Assembly: GCA_949987565.1 (NCBI GenBank)
Contig: OX465109.1
Span: forward strand, 11,982,509 to 12,046,508
Origin: Luidia sarsii
Taxonomy: Eukaryota; Echinodermata; Asteroidea; Paxillosida; Luidiidae
DNA: 64,000 nt
Direction: 5' to 3'
Shown: in pieces, positions 28,288 to 41,650 of the stretch
Layout: every line of letters begins with the position of its first letter
Position numbering within the stretch: position 1 is the stretch's first letter
The notes under the pieces: model-generated
The model's database searches: none
What the model was told of the DNA's origin: nothing
Seen by the model: only the letters and a program-made list of their open reading frames with translations
Made by a program: the position numbers and the translations under genes

Positions 28288-31200
28288 GAACTCACCCTCA
28301 GCAGAGAGGAAGCTTGTATGTCTGGAATGAAGCGCATAACAGTCGGTGCAGTGTTCCTGGAAAGAAAAATAAACTTTACAGGTGAATATCTCCTTCGATA
28401 TTAATTTCACAAAGCTAAAACTTGGCTTGCAAAGAGTCCTTGAAATAGGCTATCGACTAGTATTAAATTGATTAATTTCGGACAAGAACACGTGAAATCA
28501 TCATCAAGCAAATGGACTTCACCCTTATCAGTGAGGCAGCTTGTATCTCTGGAATGTACAGCATAACAGTCGGCGCAGTGTTCCTGGAAAGAAAAAATAT
28601 TTTGCAGGATAATATCTCCTTTGATATTACTTTCACAAAGCTAAAACTTGGCCTGCAATGTGTCCTTGGGATAGGCTATCGACTAGTGTTAAAATATTTG
28701 AAATCGCACAAGAACCAATGAAAGCATCATCAAGCAAAGGGAACTCACCCTTAGCAGAGAGGGAGCTTGTATCTCTGGAATGAAGCGCATAACAGTCGGT
28801 GCAGTGTTCCTGGAAAGAAAAAGAAACTTTACAGGTGAATATCTCCTTCGATATTAATTTCACGAAGCTAAAACTTGGCTTGCAAAGAGTCCTTGAAATA
28901 GGCTATCGACTAGTATTAAATTGATTAATTTCGGACAAGAACACGTGATATCATCATCAAGCAAATGGAACTCACCCTTATCAGTGAGGCAGCTTGTATC
29001 TCTGGAATGTACAGCATAACAGTCGGCGCAGTGTTCCTGGAAAGAAAAAATATTTTGCAGGATAATATCTCCTTTGATATTACTTTCACAAAGCTGAAAC
29101 TTGGCCTGCAATGTGTCCTTGGGATAGGCTATCGACTAGTGTTAAAATATTTGAAATCGGACAAGAACCAATGAAAGCATCATCAAGCAAAGGGAACTCA
29201 CCCTTAGCAGAGAGGGAGCTTGTATGTCTGGAATGAAGCGCATAACAGTCGGTGCAGTGTTCCTGGAAAGAAAAAGAAACTTTACAGGTGAATATCTCCT
29301 TCGATATTAATTTCACAAAGCTAAAACTTGGCTTCCAAAGAGTCCTTGAAATAGGCTATCGACTAGTATTAAATTGATTAATTTCGGACAAGAACACGTG
29401 AAATCATCATCAAGCAAATGGAACTCACCCTTATCAGTGAGGCAGCTTGTATCTCTGGAATGTACAGCATAACAGTCGGTGCAGTGTTCCTGGAAAGAAA
29501 AAATACTTTTCAGGTTAATATCTCCCACGATATTACTTACACAAAGCTAAAACTTGGCCTACAATGTGTCCTTGGGATAGGCTATCGACTACTGTTAAAA
29601 TATTTGAAATCGGACAAGAACCAATGAAAGCATCATCAAGCAAAGGGAACTCACCCTTAGCAGAGAGGGAGCTTGTATCTCTGGAATGAAGCGCATAACA
29701 GTCGGTGCAGTGTTCCTGGAAAGAAAAAGAAAATTTGCGGGTGAATATCTCCTTCGATATTAATTTCACAAAGCTAAAACTTGGCTTGCAAAGGGTCCTT
29801 GAAATAGGCTATCGACTAATATTAAATTGATTAATTTCGGACAAGAACACGTGAAATCATCATCAAGCAAATGGAACTCACCCTTATCAGTGAGGCAGCT
29901 TGTATCTCTGGAATGTACAGCATAACAGTCGGCTCAGTGTTTCTGGAATGGAAAATTACTTTGCAGGATAATATCTCCTTCAAAATTACTTTCACAAAGC
30001 TAAAACTTGGCCTGCAATGTGTCCTTGGGATAGGCTATCGACTAATGTTAAAATATTTGAAATCGGACAAGAACCAATGAAAGCATCATCAAGCAAAGGG
30101 AACTCACCCTTAGCAGAGAGGGAGCTTGTATCTCTGGAATGAAGCGCATAACAGTCGGTGCAGTGTTCCTGGAAAGAAAAAGAAACTTTACAGGTGAATA
30201 TCTCCTTCGATATTAATTTCACAAGGCTAAAACTTGGCTTGCAAAGAGTCCTTGAAATAGGCTATCGACTAGTAATAAATTGATTAATTTCGGACAAGAA
30301 CACGTGAAATCATCATCAAGCAAATGGAACTCACCCTTATTAGTGAGGCAGCTTGTATCTCTGGAATGTACAGCATAACAGTCGGTGCAGTGTTCCTGGA
30401 AAGAAAAAATACTTTTCAGGTTAATATCTCCCACGATATTACTTACACAAAGCTGAAACTTGGCCTGCAATGAGTCCTTGGAATAGGATATCGACTAGTG
30501 TTAAAATATTTGAAATCAGACAAGAACCAATGAAAGCATCATCAAGCAAAGGGAACTCACCCTTAGCAGTGAGGCAGCTTGTATCTCTGGAATGTACAGC
30601 ATAACAGTCGGCGCAGTGTTCCTGGAAAGAAAAAATATTTTGCAGGATAATATCTCCTTTGATATTACTTTCACAAAGCTAAAACTTGGCCTGCAATGTG
30701 TCCTTGGGATAGGCTATCGACTAGTGTTAAAATATTTGAAATCGGACAAGAACCAATGAAAGCATCATCAAGCAAAGGGAACTCACCCTTAGCAGAGAGG
30801 GAGCTTGTATGTCTGGAATGAAGCGCATAACAGTCGGTGCAGTGTTCCTGGAAAGAAAAAGAAACTTTACAGGTGAATATCTCCTTCGATATTAATTTTA
30901 CAAAGCTAAAACTTGGCTTGCAAAGAGTCCTTGAAATAGGCTATCGACTAGTATTAAATTGATTAATTTCGGACAAGAACACGTGAAATCATCATCAAGC
31001 AAATGGAACTCACCCTTATCAGTGAGGCAGCTTGTATCTCTGGAACGTACAGCATAACAGTCGGCTCAGTGTTCCTGGAAAGAAACAATACTTTGCAGGT
31101 TAATATCTCCCACGATATTACTTACACAAGGCTGAAACTTGGCCTGCAATGAGTCCTTGGAATAGGCTATCGACTAGTGTTAAAATATTCGAAATCGGAC

Positions 31201-32137
31201 AAGAACCAATGAAACCATCATCAAGCAAAGGGAACTCACCCTTAGCAGAGAGGGAGCTTGTATCTCTGGAATGAAGCGCATAACAGTCGGTGCAGTGTTC
31301 CTGGAAAGAAAAAGAAACTGAACAGGTGAATATCTCCTTCGATATTAATTTCACAAAGCTAAAACTTGGCTTGCAAAGAGTCCTTAAAATGGGCTATCGA
31401 CTAGTATTAAATTGATTAATTTCGGACAACAACACGTGAAATCATCATCAAGCAAATGGAACTCACCCTTATCAGTGAGGCAGCTTGTATCTCTGGAATG
31501 TACAGCATAACAGTCGGCTCAGTGTTTCTGGAAAGAAAAATCACTTTGCAGGATAATATCTCCTTCAAAATTACATTCACAAAGCTAAAACTTGGCCTAC
31601 AATGTGTCCTTGGGATAGGCTATCGACTACTGTTAAAATATTTGAAATCGGACAAGAACCAATGAAAGCATCATCAAGCAAAGGGAACTCACCCTTAGCA
31701 GAGAGGGAGCTTGTATCTCTGGAATGAAGCGCATAACAGTCGGTGCAGTGTTCCTGGAAAGAAAAAGAAAATTTGCGGGTGAATATCTCCTTCGATATTA
31801 ATTTCACAAAGCTAAAACTTGGCTTGCAAAGGGTCCTTGAAATAGGCTATCGACTAATATTAAATTGATTAATTTCGGACAAGAACACGTGAAATCATCA
31901 TCAAGCAAATGGAACTCACCCTTATCAGTGAGGCAGCTTGTATCTCTGGAATGTACAGCATAACAGTCGGCTCAGTGTTTCTGGAATGAAAAATTACTTT
32001 GCAGGATAATATCTCCTTCAAAATTACTTTGACAAAGCTAAAACTTGGCCTGCAATGTGTCCTTGGGATAGGCTATCGACTAATGTTAAAATATTTGAAA
32101 TCGGACAAGAACCAATGAAAGCATCATCAAGCAAAGG
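28288..32137. repeat. Region I HOR copy 8: 17 monomers, 3,850 bp
   Basis: Order: A28288 B28515 A28741 B28968 A29194 B29421 A29647 B29874 A30100 B30327 B30553 A30779 B31006 A31232 B31459 A31685 B31912. This is a transition copy. Its left part resembles region I, while A29647 and A31685 carry gaaaatttgcgggtg and B31459 carries gaaaaatcac, which are typical of region II. The left HindIII-bearing A is at 28288 and the next one, at 32138, opens region II. Confidence 0.88.
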
Positions 32138-32590
32138 GAACTCACCCTCAGCAGAGACGAAGCTTGTATGTCTGGAATGAAGCGCATAACAGTCGGTGCA
32201 GTGTTCCTGGAAAGAAAAATAAACTTTACAGGTGAATATCTCCTTCGATATTAATTTCACAAAGCTAAAACTTGGCTTGCAAAGAGTCCTTGAAATAGGC
32301 TATCGACTAGTATTAAATTGATTAATTTCGGACAAGAACACGTGAAATCATCATCAAGCAAATGGACTTCACCCTTATCAGTGAGGCAGCTTGTATCTCT
32401 GGAATGTACATCATAACAGTCGGCGCAGCGTTCCTGGAAAGAAACAATACTTTGCAGGTTATTATCTCCCACGATATTACTTACACAAAGCTGAAACTTA
32501 GCCTGCAATGAGTCCTTGGAATAGGCTATCGACTAGTGTTAAAATATTTGAAATCGGACAAGAACCAATGAAAGCATCATCAAGCAAAGG

Positions 32591-33497
32591 GAACTCACCC
32601 TTAGCAGAGAGGGAGCTTGTATCTCTGGAATGAAGCGCATAACAGTCGGTGCAGTGTTCCTGGAAAGAAAAAGAAACTTTACAGGTGAATATCTCCTTCG
32701 ATATTAATTTCACAAAGCTAAAACTTGGCTTGCAAAGAGTCCTTGAAATAGGCTATCGACTAGTATTAAATTGATTAATTTCGGACAAGAACACGTTAAA
32801 TCATAATCAAGCAAATGGAACTCATCCTTATCAGTGAGGCAGCTTGTATCTCTGGAATGTACAGCCTAACAGTCGGTGCAGTGTTCCTGGAAAGAAAAAG
32901 AAACTTTACAGGTGAATATCTCCATTGATATTAATTTCACAAAGCTGAAACTTGGCCTGCAATGAGTCCTTGGAATAGGCTATCGACTAGTGTTAAAATA
33001 TTCGAAATCGGACAAGAACCAATGAAAGCATCATCAAGCAAAGGGAACTCACCCTTAGCAGAGAGGGTGATTGTATGTCTGGAATGAAGCGCAAAACAGT
33101 CGGTGCAGTGTTCCTGGAAAGAAAAATAAACTTTACAGGTGAATATCTCCTTCGATATTAATTTCACGAAGCTAAAACTTGGCTTGCAAAGAGTCCTTGA
33201 AATAGGCTATCGACTAGTATTAAATTGATTAATTTCGGACAAGAACACGTGATATCATCATCAAGCAAATGGAACTCACCCTTATCAGTGAGGCAGCTTG
33301 TATCTCTAGAATGTACAGCATAACAGTCGGCGCAGTGTTCCTGGATAGAAACAATACTTTGCAAGTTAATATCTCCCACGATATTACTTACACAAAGCTG
33401 AAACTTGGCCTGCAATGAGTCCTTGGAATAGGCTATCGACTAGTGTTAAAATATTTGAAATCGGACAAGAACAAATGAAAGCATCATCAAGCAAAGG
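32591..33497. repeat. Four-monomer block, left copy (A-mosaic-A-B)
   Basis: This block is A32591, mosaic B32818, A33045 and B33272. It is repeated 1,586 bp (seven monomers) downstream at 34177-35083. Shared unusual marks are tcataatcaag, ctcatccttatcag, gcctaacag, ctccattgatatt and gcgcaaaacag. The copies differ at scattered sites; for example, 33298 has tctctagaatg where the right copy has tctctggaatg. Confidence 0.85.
32818..33044. repeat. B-A-B mosaic monomer class (first example)
   Basis: B sequence at both ends encloses an A tract. The left end reads cagtgaggcagcttg and gaatgtacag. The middle reads cggtgcag, gaaactttacaggtgaat and gatattaatttcac. Then it returns to B3 (aagctgaaacttgg, ctgcaatgagtcc). 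Length is 227 because the A-specific base lies in the tract. Most members share gcctaacag and ctccattgat. Other copies are at 34404, 43236, 49124 and 52293, with related forms at 55464, 55918, 60511 and 61871. The A tract is at least about 60 bp, a size that fits gene conversion. Confidence 0.85.
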
Positions 33498-33724
33498 GAA
33501 CTCACCCTTAGCAGAGAGGGAGCTTGTATTTCTGGAATGAAGCGCATAACAGTCGGTGCAGTGTTCCTGGAAAGAAAAAGAAACTTTACAGGTGAATATC
33601 TCCTTCGATATTAATTTCACAAAGCTAAAACTTGGCTTGCAAAGAGTCCTTGAAAGAGGCTATCGACTAGTATTAAATTGATTAATTTCGGACAAGAACA
33701 CGTGAATTCATTATCAAGCAAATG

Positions 33725-33950
33725 GAACTCACCCTTATCAGTGAGGCAGCTTGTATCTCTGGAATGTACAGCATAACAGTCGGCACAGTGTTCCTGGAAA
33801 GAAACAATACTTTGCAGGTTAATATCTTCCACGATATTACTTACACAAAGCTGAAACTTGGCCTGCAATGAGTCCTTGAAATAGGCTATCGACTAGTATT
33901 AAATTGATTAATTTCGGACAACAACACGTGAATTCATTATCAAGCAAATG
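33725..33950. repeat. B-to-A hybrid monomer class (first example)
   Basis: The left two thirds are B3 (aaacaatactttgcagg, tcttccacgatattac, ctgcaatgagtcc). The right third is A (attaaattgattaatt, CACGTG). It is followed directly by another B. Further members are at 36217, 40972, 42557, 46860, 48445, 53200 and 54332. The hybrid at 51614 switches earlier, at gatattaatttcac. In 33725, 36217 and 40972 the switch lies between ctgcaatgagtccttg and gactagtatt. In 42557 and 53200 it lies slightly further right. Confidence 0.87.
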
Positions 33951-34176
33951 GAACTCACCCTTATCAGTGAGGCAGCTTGTATCTCTGGAATGTACAGCAT
34001 AACAGTCGGCACAGTGTTCCTGGAAAGAAACAATACTTTGCAGGTTAATATCTTCCACGATATTACTTACACAAAGCTGAAACTTAGCCTGCAATGAGTC
34101 CTTGGAATAGGCTATCGACTAGTGTTAAAATATTTGAAATCGGACAAGAACCAATGAAAGCATCATCAAGCAAAGG

Positions 34177-35083
34177 GAACTCACCCTTAGCAGAGAGGGA
34201 GCTTGTATCTCTGGAATGAAGCGCATAACAGTCGGTGCAGTGTTCCTGGAAAGAAAAAGAAACTTTACAGGTGAATATCTCCTTCGATATTAATTTCACA
34301 AAGCTAAAACTTGGCTTGCAAAGAGTCCTTGAAATAGGCTATCGACTAGTATTAAATTGATTAATTTCGGACAAGAACACGTGAAATCATAATCAAGCAA
34401 ATGGAACTCATCCTTATCAGTGAGGCAGCTTGTATCTCTGGAATGTACAGCCTAACAGTCGGTGCAGTGTTCCTGGAAAGAAAAAGAAACTTTACAGGTG
34501 AATATCTCCATTGATATTAATTTCACAAAGCTGAAACTTGGCCTGCAATGAGTCCTTGGAATAGGCTATCGACTAGTGTTAAAATATTCGAAATCGGACA
34601 AGAACCAATGAAAGCATCATCAAGCAAAGGGAACTCACCCTTAGCAGAGAGGGAGATTGTATGTCTGGAATGAAGCGCAAAACAGTCGGTGCAGTGTTCC
34701 TGGAAAGAAAAATAAACTTTACAGGTGAATATCTCCTTCGATATTAATTTCACGAAGCTAAAACTTGGCTTGCAAAGAGTCCTTGAAATAGGCTATCGAC
34801 TAGTATTAAATTGATAAATTTCGGACAAGAACACGTGATATCATCATCAAGCAAATGGAACTCACCCTTATCAGTGAGGCAGCTTGTATCTCTGGAATGT
34901 ACAGCATAACAGTCGGCACAGTGTTCCTGGAAAGAAACAATACTTTGCAGGTTAATATCTCCCACGATATTACTTACACAAAGCTGAAACTTGGCCTGCA
35001 ATGAGTCCTTGGAATAGGCTATCGACTAGTGTTAAAATATTCGAAATCGGACAAGAACCAATGAAAGCATCATCAAGCAAAGG
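34177..35083. repeat. Four-monomer block, right copy (A-mosaic-A-B)
   Basis: This is the partner of 32591-33497 at +1,586 bp: A34177, mosaic B34404, A34631 and B34858. To its right the two paths diverge. The left copy continues into an A like 35990 and a B-to-A hybrid. This copy continues into an A carrying ctccggaataaagcg at 35084. Confidence 0.85.
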
Positions 35084-38000
35084 GAACTCACCCTTAGCAG
35101 AGAGGGAGCTTGTATCTCCGGAATAAAGCGCATAACAGTCGGTGCAGTGTTCCTGGAAAGAAAAAGAAACTTTGCAGGTAAATATCTCCTTCGATATTAA
35201 TTTCACAAAGCTAAAACTTGGCTTGCAAAGAGTCCTTGAAATAGGCTATCGACTAGTATTAAATTGATTAATTTCGGACAACAACACGTGAAATCATCAT
35301 CAAGCAAATGGAACTCACCCTTATCAGTGAGGCAGCTTGTATCTCTGGAATGTACAGCATAACAGTCGGCTCAGTGTTTCTGGAAAGAAAAATCACTTTG
35401 CAGGATAATATCTCCTTCAAAATTACATTCACAAAGCTAAAACTTGACCTACAATGTGTCCTTGGGATAGGCTATCGACTAGTGTTAAAATATTTGAAAT
35501 CGGACAAGAACCAATGAAAGCATCATCAAGCAAATCGAACTCACCCTTAGCAGAGAGGGAGCTTGTATCTCTGGAATGAAGCGCATAACAGTCGGTGCAG
35601 TGTTCCTGGAAAGAAAAAGAAACTTTGCGGGTGAATATCTCCTTCGATATTAATTTCACAAAGCTAAAACTTGGCTTGCAAAGAGTCCTTGAAATAGGCT
35701 ATCGACTAGTATTAAATTGATTAATTTCGGACAAGAACACGTGAAATCATCATCAAGCAAATGGAACTCACCCTTATCAGTGAGGCAGCTTGTATCTCTG
35801 GAATGTACAGCATAACAGTCGGCGCAGTGTTCCTGGAAAGAAACAATACTTTGCAAGTTAATATCTCCCACGATATTACTTACACAAAGCTGAAACTTGG
35901 CCTGCAATGAGTCCTTGGAATAGGCTATCGACTAGTGTTAAAATATTTGAAATCGGACAAGAACAAATGAAAGCATCATCAAGCAAAGGGAACTCACCCT
36001 TAGCAGAGAGGGAGCTTGTATCTCTGGAATGAAGCGCATAACAGTCGGTGCAGTGTTCCTGGAAAGAAAAAGAAACTTTACAGGTGAATATCTCCTTCGA
36101 TATTAATTTCACAAAGCTAAAACTTGGCTTGCAAAGAGTCCTTGAAATAGGCTATCGACTAGTATTAAATTGATTAATTTCGGACAAGAACACGTGAATT
36201 CATCATCAAGCAAATGGAACTCACCCTTATCAGTGAGGCAGCTTGTATCTCTGGAATGTACAGCATAACAGTCGGCACAGTGTTCCTGGAAAGAAACAAT
36301 ACTTTGCAGGTTAATAACTTCCACGATATTACTTACACAAAGCTGAAACTTGGCCTGCAATGAGTCCTTGAAATAGGCTATCGACTAGTATTAAATTGAT
36401 TAATTTCGGACAAGAACACGTGAAATCATCATCAAGCAAATGGAACTCACCCTTATCAGTGAGGCAGCTTGTATCTCTGGAATGTACAGCATAACAGTCG
36501 GCTTAGTGTTTCTGGAAAGAAACAATACTTTGCAAGTTAATATCTCCCACGATATTACTTACACAAAGCTGAAACTTGGCCTGCAATGAGTCCTTGGAAT
36601 AGGCTATCGACTAGTGTTAAAATATTTGAAATCGGACAAGAACCAATGAAAGCATCATCAAGCAAAGGGAACTCACCCTTAGCAGAGAGGGAGCTTGTAT
36701 CTCTGGAATGAAGCGCATAACAGTCGGTGCAGTGTTCCTGGAAAGAAAAAGAAACTTTACAGGTGAATATCTCCTTCGATATTAATTTCACAAAGCTAAA
36801 ACTTGGCTTGCAAAGGGTCCTTGAAATAGGCTATCGACTAATATTAAATTGATTAATTTCGGACAAGAACACGTGAAATCATCATCAAGCAAATGGAACT
36901 CACCCTTATCAGTGAGGCAGCTTGTATCTCTGGAATGTACAGCATAACAGTCGGCTCAGTGTTTCTGGAATGAAAAATTACTTTGCAGGATAATATCTCC
37001 TTCAAAATTACTTTCACAAAGGTAAAACTTGGCCTGCAATGTGTCCTTGGGATAGGCTATCGACTAATGTTAAAATATTTGAAATCGGACAAGAACCAAT
37101 GAAAGCATCATCAAGCAAAGGGAACTCACCCTCAGCAGAGAGGAAGCTTGTATGTCTGGAATGAAGCGCATTACAGTCGGTGCAGTGTTCCTGGAAAGAA
37201 AAATAAACTTTACAGGTGAATATCACCTTCGATATTAATTTCACAAAGCTAAAACTTGGCTTGCAAAGAGTCATTGAAATAGGCTATCGACTAGTATTAA
37301 ATTGATTAATTTCGGACAAGAACACGTGATATCATCATCAAGCAAATGGAACTCACCCTTATCAGTGAGGCAGCTTGTATCTCTGGAATGTACAGCATAA
37401 CAGTCGGCACAGTGTTCCTGGAAAGAAACAATACTTTGCAGGTTAATATCTCCCACGATATTACTTACACAAAGCTGAAACTTGGCCTGCAATGAGTCCT
37501 TGGAATAGGCTATCGACTAGTGTTAAAATATTCGAAATCGGACAAGAACCAATGAAAGCATCATCAAGCAAAGGGAACTCACCCTTAGCAGAGAGGGAGC
37601 TTGTATCTCCGGAATAAAGCGCATAACAGTCGGTGCAGTGTTCCTGGAAAGAAAAAGAAACTTTACAGGTGAATATCTCCTTCGATATTAATTTCACAAA
37701 GCTAAAACTTGGCTTGCAAAGAGTCCTTGAAATAGGCTATCGACTAGTATTAAATTGATTAATTTCGGACAACAACACGTGAAATCATCATCAAGCAAAT
37801 GGAACTCACCCTTATCAGTGAGGCAGCTTGTATCTCTGGAATGTACAGCATAACGGTCGGCTCAGTGTTTCTGGAAAGAAAAATCACTTTGCAGGATAAT
37901 ATCTCCTTCAAAATTACATTCACAAAGCTAAAACTTCACCTACAATGTGTCCTTGGGATAGGCTATCGACTAGTGTTAAAATATTTGAAATCGGACAAGA

Positions 38001-38707
38001 ACCAATGAAAGCATCATCAAGCAAAGGGAACTCACCCTCAGCAGAGAGGAAGCTTGTATGTCTGGAATGAAGCGCATAACAGTCGGTGCAGTGTTCCTGG
38101 AAAGAAAAAGAAACTTTACAGGTGAATATCTCCTTCGATATTAATTTCACAAAGCTAAAACTTGGCTTGCAAAGAGTCCTTGAAATAGGCTATCGACTAG
38201 TATTAAATTGATTAATTTCGGACAACAACACGTGAAATCATCATCAAGCAAATGGAACTCACCCTTATCAGTGAGGCAGCTTGTATCTCTGGAATGTACA
38301 GCATAACAGTCGGCTCAGTGTTTCTGGAAAGAAAAATCACTTTGCAGGTTAATATCTCCTTCAAAATTACATTCACAAAGCTAAAACTTGACCTACAATG
38401 TGTCCTTGGGATAGGCTATCGACTAGTGTTAAAATATTTGAAATCGGACAAGAACCAATGAAAGCATCATCAAGCAAATCGAACTCACCCTTAGCAGAGA
38501 GGGAGCTTGTATCTCTGGAATGAAGCGCATAACAGTCGGTGCAGTGTTCCCGGAAAGAAAAAGAAACTTTACAGGTGAATATCTCCTTCGATATTAATTT
38601 CACAAAGCTAAAACTTGGCTTGCAAAGAGTCCTTGAAATAGGCTATCGACTAGTATTAAATTGATTAATTCCGGACAAGAACACGTGAAATCATCATCAA
38701 GCAAATG

Positions 38708-39613
38708 GAACTCACCCTTATCAGTGAGGCAGCTTGTATCTCTGGAATGTACAGCATAACAGTCGGCTCAGTGTTTCTGGAAAGAAAAATCACTTTGCAG
38801 GATAATATCTCCTTCAAAATTACATTCACAAAGCTAAAACTTGGCCTACGATGTGTCCTTGGGATAGGCTATCGACTACTGTTAAAATATTTGAAATCGG
38901 ACAAGAACCAATGAAAGCATCATCAAGCAAAGGGAACTCACCCTTAGCAGAGAGGGAGCTTGTATCTCTGGAATGAAGCGCATAACAGTCGGTGCAGTGT
39001 TCCTGGAAAGAAAAAGAAAATTTGCGGGTGAATATCTCCTTCGATATTAATTTCACAAAGCTAAAACTTGGCTTGCAAAGGGTCCTTGAAATAGGCTATC
39101 GACTAATATTAAATTGATTAATTTCGGACAAGAACACGTAAAATCATCATCAAGCAAATGGAACTCACCCTTATCAGTGAGGCAGCTTGTATCTCTGGAA
39201 TGTACAGCATAACAGTCGGCTCAGTGTTTCTGGAATGAAAAATTACTTTGCAGGATAATATCTCCTTCAAAATTACTTTCACAAAGGTAAAACTTGGCCT
39301 GCAATGTGTCCTTGGGATAGGCTATCGACTAATGTTAAAATATTTGAAATCGGACAAGAACCAATGAAAGCATCATCAAGCAAAGGGAACTCACCCTCAG
39401 CAGAGAGGAAGCTTGTATGTCTGGAATGAAGCGCATTACAGTCGGTGCAGTGTTCCTGGAAAGAAAAATAAACTTTACAGGTGAATATCACCTTCGATAT
39501 TAATTTCACAAAGCTAAAACTTGGCTTGCAAAGAGTCATTGAAATAGGCTATCGACTAGTATTAAATTGATTAATTTCGGACAACAACACGTGAAATCAT
39601 CATCAAGCAAATG
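38708..39613. repeat. 906 bp block repeated within the 26-monomer HOR (left)
   Basis: The block is B38708, A38934, B39161 and A39387. It is matched at 41651-42556 (offset 2,943 bp, 13 monomers) and again in HOR copy 2 at 44596-45501 and 47539-48444. Shared marks are gcctacgatgtg, gaaaatttgcgggtg, cacaaaggtaaaac, gcattacagtcgg and tatcaccttcg. An older internal duplication therefore sits inside the younger 5,888 bp unit. Confidence 0.85.
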
Positions 39614-41650
39614 GAACTCACCCTTATCAGTGAGGCAGCTTGTATCTCTGGAATGTACAGCATAACAGTCGGCACAGTGTTCCTGGAAAGAAACAATACT
39701 TTGCAGGTTAATATCTCCCACGATATTACTTACACAAAGCTGAAACTTGGCCTGCAATGAGTCCTTGGAATAGGCTATCGACTAGTGTTAAAATATTCGA
39801 AATCGGACAAGAACCAATGAAAGCATCATCAAGCAAAGGGAACTCACCCTTAGCAGAGAGGGAGCTTGTATCTCCGGAATAAAGCGCATAACAGTCGGTG
39901 CAGTGTTCCTGGAAAGAAAAAGAAACTTTACAGGTGAATATCTCCTTCGATATTAATTTCACAAAGCTAAAACTTGGCTTGCAAAGAGTCCTTAAAATAG
40001 GCTATCGACTAGTATTAAATTGATTAATTTCGGACAACAACACGTGAAATCATCATCAAGCAAATGGAACTCACCCTTATCAGTGAGGCAGCTTGTATCT
40101 CTGGAATGTACAGCATAACAGTCGGCTCAGTGTTTCTGGAAAGAAAAATCACTTTGCAGGATAATATCTCCTTCAAAATTACATTCACAAAGCTAAAACT
40201 TGACCTACAATGTGTCCTTGGGATAGGCTATCGACTAGTGTTAAAATATTTGAAATCGGACAAGAACCAATGAAAGCATCATCAAGCAAATCGAACTCAC
40301 CCTTAGCAGAGAGGGAGCTTGTATCTCTGGAATGAAGCGCATAACAGTCGGTGCAGTGTTCCTGGAAAGAAAAAGAAACTTTGCGGGTGAATATCTCCTT
40401 CGATATTAATTTCACAAAGCTAAAACTTGGCTTGCAAAGAGTCCTTGAAATAGGCTATCGACTAGTATTAAATTGATTAATTTCGGACAAGAACACGTGA
40501 AATCATCATCAAGCAAATGGAACTCACCCTTATCAGTGAGGCAGCTTGTATCTCTGGAATGTACAGCATAACAGTCGGCGCAGTGTTCCTGGAAAGAAAC
40601 AATACTTTGCAAGTTAATATCTCCCACGATATTACTTACACAAAGCTGAAACTTGGCCTGCAATGAGTCCTTGGAATAGGCTATCGACTAGTGTTAAAAT
40701 ATTTGAAATCGGACAAGAACAAATGAAAGCATCATCAAGCAAAGGGAACTCACCCTTAGCAGAGAGGGAGCTTGTATCTCTGGAATGAAGCGCATAACAG
40801 TCGGTGCAGTGTTCCTGGAAAGAAAAAGAAACTTTACAGGTGAATATCTCCTTCGATATTAATTTCACAAAGCAAAACTTGGCTTGCAAAGAGTCCTTGA
40901 AATAGGCTATCGACTAGTATTCAATTGATTAATTTCGGACAAGAACACGTGAATTCATCATCAAGCAAATGGAACTCACCCTTATCAGTGAGGCAGCTTG
41001 TATCTCTGGAATGTACAGCATAACAGTCGGCACAGTGTTCCTGGAAAGAAACAATACTTTGCAGGTTAATATCTTCCACGATATTACTTACACAAAGCTG
41101 AAACTTGGCCTGCAATGAGTCCTTGAAATAGGCTATCGACTAGTATTAAATTGATTAATTTCGGACAAGAACACGTGAAATCATCATCAAGCAAATGGAA
41201 CTCACCCTTATCAGTGAGGCAGCTTGTATCTCTGGAATGTACAGCATAACAGTCGGCTCAGTGTTTCTGGAAAGAAACAATACTTTGCAAGTTAATATCT
41301 CCCACGATATTACTTACACAAAGCTGAAACTTGGCCTGCAATGAGTCCTTGGAATAGGCTATCGACTAGTGTTAAAATATTTGAAATCGGACAAGAACCA
41401 ATGAAAGCATCATCAAGCAAAGGGAACTCACCCTTAGCAGAGAGGGAGCTTGTATCTCTGGAATGAAGCGCATAACAGTCGGTGCAGTGTTCCTGGAAAG
41501 AAAAAGAAACTTTACCGGTGAATATCTCCTTCGATATTAATTTCACAAAGCTAAAACTTGGCTTGCAAAGAGTCCTTGAAATAGGCTATCGACTAGTATT
41601 AAATTGATTAATTTCGGACAAGAACACGTGAAATCATCATCAAGCAAATG

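Larger units (their letters stand above)
32138..37801. repeat. Region II lead-in: 25 monomers
   Basis: Order (h = B-A-B mosaic, x = B-to-A hybrid): A32138 B32365 A32591 h32818 A33045 B33272 A33498 x33725 B33951 A34177 h34404 A34631 B34858 A35084 B35311 A35537 B35764 A35990 x36217 B36443 A36669 B36896 A37122 B37349 A37575. There is little regular HOR order here. The stretch 35311-36668 is matched at 40067-41423 (offset about 4,756 bp, 21 monomers). A36669 looks like a fusion of the A types at 41424 and 41877. Confidence 0.88.
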
